This document shows, piece after piece, positions 5,642 through 6,972 of a stretch of 6,972 nt of DNA. Position numbers and translations under genes: made by a program. The stretch is taken from contig DUSB01000057.1 in the NCBI GenBank assembly GCA_012840625.1, forward strand, positions 1-6,972. The letters are read 5' to 3'. Position 1 is the stretch's first letter; each line of letters opens with the position of its first letter. Below the pieces are notes generated by a model. The model had not been told where the DNA came from. It worked only from the letters and a program-made list of their open reading frames with translations, and ran no database searches. This stretch comes from Syntrophomonadaceae bacterium (GTDB lineage: Bacteria; Bacillota; Syntrophomonadia; Syntrophomonadales; Syntrophomonadaceae).

Positions 5642-6972
5642 ATGGAGAGTATTGGCTATCAGTATCAATTAACCCTGAAGTGTTTCCTGGATTACGGAAT
5701 GATGTTCAACCCCAAGCAGATTATTAAATACCGTGATGAACTTGAATTTACCTATGAGGAACATTTTGAAAGAGTCAAAAAACTCAGCAATGGATTGAAG
5801 CATCTGGGTATTAAACCCGGTGATGCAGTAGGAATGCTGGAATGGGACACCTACCGTTATCTGGAAGCACACTGAGCTATCCCTCTTTATGGCGCTTTAT
5901 TCCATACGGTAAATGTTCGCATGGCTCCTGACCAAATAGAGTACTGTATCAATCATGCTGAAGACAAAGTTATCTTTTTAAACACAGATTTTCTCCCCCT
6001 GATAGAATCCATGCAAGATAAACTTTCTACCGTAAAGGCCTATGTTATTATGACCGATGACCGCAGCAATCTACCGATAAAAACTACCCTCCCCAATGCA
6101 ATTGAATATGAAGAACTGTTAAAACAGGTAAATGCCGACTATGAATTTCCTGAAATTTCAGAGAACACTCGTGCCACCCTTTGTTATACTTCCGGAACCA
6201 CCGGCAATCCTAAGGGGGTAGTTTTTACCCACCGTGATTTGTTCATGCATGCTATATCGATTGGAATGACATGGGGTCTATACCCCCATGGTATGGAGTA
6301 TCGTGCCAATCAGACATACATGATGCTTACTCCTATGTTCCACGTTCAAGCATGGGGAGGACCCTATCTTTCCTTTATGCTTGGAAATAAATTCATCCTC
6401 CCTGGCAAGTACGAACCAGATAAGATTTTGCGCTGGCTGCATGAAGAAAAGGTTGATTTCAGTCATTGTGTAACCACGATCCTGCATATGCTGGTTTTCC
6501 ATCCCGATGCAGAAAAGTACGATCTTTCTAACTGGCATGTTGCCTTGGGCGGTGCCAAACTCAACCGTCAGTTGGCAGAAAGAGCAATGGAACTGGGAGT
6601 TATTGCTCAATCCTGCTATGGTATGACAGAAACATGTCCGGCCATGACTTTGGGAATGCTAAAACCCGAACATTATGACCTCAGCCCACAGGAAAAAATA
6701 ACTTATTATATTAAGAGTGGTATTCCATGGTTGTTCTCACAATTTAGAGTAGTAGATGAAAACTGGAATGATGTTCCTCATGATGGAAGAACAGTTGGCG
6801 ATATTGTAGTACGTACCCCCTGGTGTACACACGAGTATTTTAAAGAACCTGAAAAAACAAAAGAGTTATGGAAAAATAACTGGCTGAATACAGGTGATGT
6901 TGGTGTGATTGATGAGGAAGGCTATCTAATGGTTACTGACCGGAATAAAGATGTAATTAAATCCGGTGGTGA
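5642..6972 (+). pseudogene. Fatty-acyl-CoA synthetase (AMP-forming, AlkK-like), interrupted by in-frame TGA at codon 78, runs off right edge
   Basis: ATG at 5642 follows GGGAGG (5628-5633) with 8 nt spacing. Codons 1-77 end in DTYRYLEAH, then TGA at 5873-5875, then the same frame continues AIPLYGALFHTVNVRMAPDQ with no other stop through 365 further codons. The joined product is a clear ANL-superfamily ligase. It has the P-loop YTSGTTGNPKGVVFTH (182-197), the AlkK/ttLC-FACS-like segment TPMFHVQAWGGPY, YGMTET (326-331), TGDVGVIDEEGY with its ATP-ribose-binding aspartate at 419, and the start of the hinge DRNKDVIKSGG (about 432-442). About 100 C-terminal residues lie outside the window. Such enzymes make acyl-CoA from medium or long fatty acids and ATP. 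The TGA codon sits where relatives usually carry an aromatic residue, so a TGG-to-TGA change would explain it. All other motifs and the control region are intact, which points to a recent lesion, a sequence error or readthrough. The 77-residue product alone could not be catalytic. Confidence 0.8.

Noticed and set aside
5873..5906. TGA plus downstream hairpin considered as a selenocysteine insertion site
   Set aside because: The hairpin has a weak 5-bp stem and no GGU in its loop, the family position is normally aromatic, and selenocysteine has no known role there.
6278..6610. 110-codon minus-strand open frame inside the right-hand acyl-CoA synthetase
   Set aside because: The opposite strand encodes conserved synthetase motifs over the whole stretch, and this frame shows no domain.

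Overview
The window looks like chromosomal DNA from a low-GC Firmicute, most likely a clostridial, Syntrophomonas-like fatty-acid-degrading anaerobe. This is inferred from strong AGGAGG-type ribosome binding sites, GTG/TTG starts, U-rich intrinsic terminators, a preQ1-I riboswitch resembling those of thermophilic clostridia, and two separately regulated acyl-CoA synthetase genes within 7 kb. The species cannot be fixed from sequence alone.

Layout. On the minus strand, 1-289 is the N-terminal part of a long-chain acyl-CoA synthetase that runs off the left edge. Just upstream of it on the same strand is a sigma54-dependent PAS-AAA+-Fis activator (354-1754), its probable regulator. The gap that follows (1755-2144) holds the promoter side of the activator and, on the plus strand, a decayed C-terminal piece of a glycerate kinase gene. 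Next are a plus-strand sodium:alanine/glycine (AGCS) symporter (2145-3488, TTG start, with a leader hairpin that can cover its ribosome binding site) and a bidirectional terminator. A convergent minus-strand queuosine-precursor transporter (YhhQ/Vut_1 family, 3553-4254) has a preQ1-I riboswitch and an extended -10 promoter in its leader. About 470 bp with no convincing gene separates this from a plus-strand TetR-family regulator (4802-5425) and its terminator. A triple palindromic operator array overlaps the promoter of an AlkK-like fatty-acyl-CoA synthetase (5642 to the right edge).

How the parts work together. Two fatty-acid activation genes are each placed next to a regulator of a different kind: a sigma54 activator on the left, a TetR repressor on the right. 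The right-hand synthetase has an intact promoter, operator, ribosome binding site and catalytic motifs, but carries one in-frame TGA at codon 78. It is therefore a recent nonsense mutation, a sequencing error or a recoding event. The riboswitch and transporter form a self-contained queuosine salvage unit unrelated to fatty acids.

The points most worth a second look are the lone TGA in the synthetase, the 45-bp nested palindrome of three 11-bp operators at 14-bp spacing, the preQ1-I riboswitch on a YhhQ-type transporter, and the glycerate kinase remnant.
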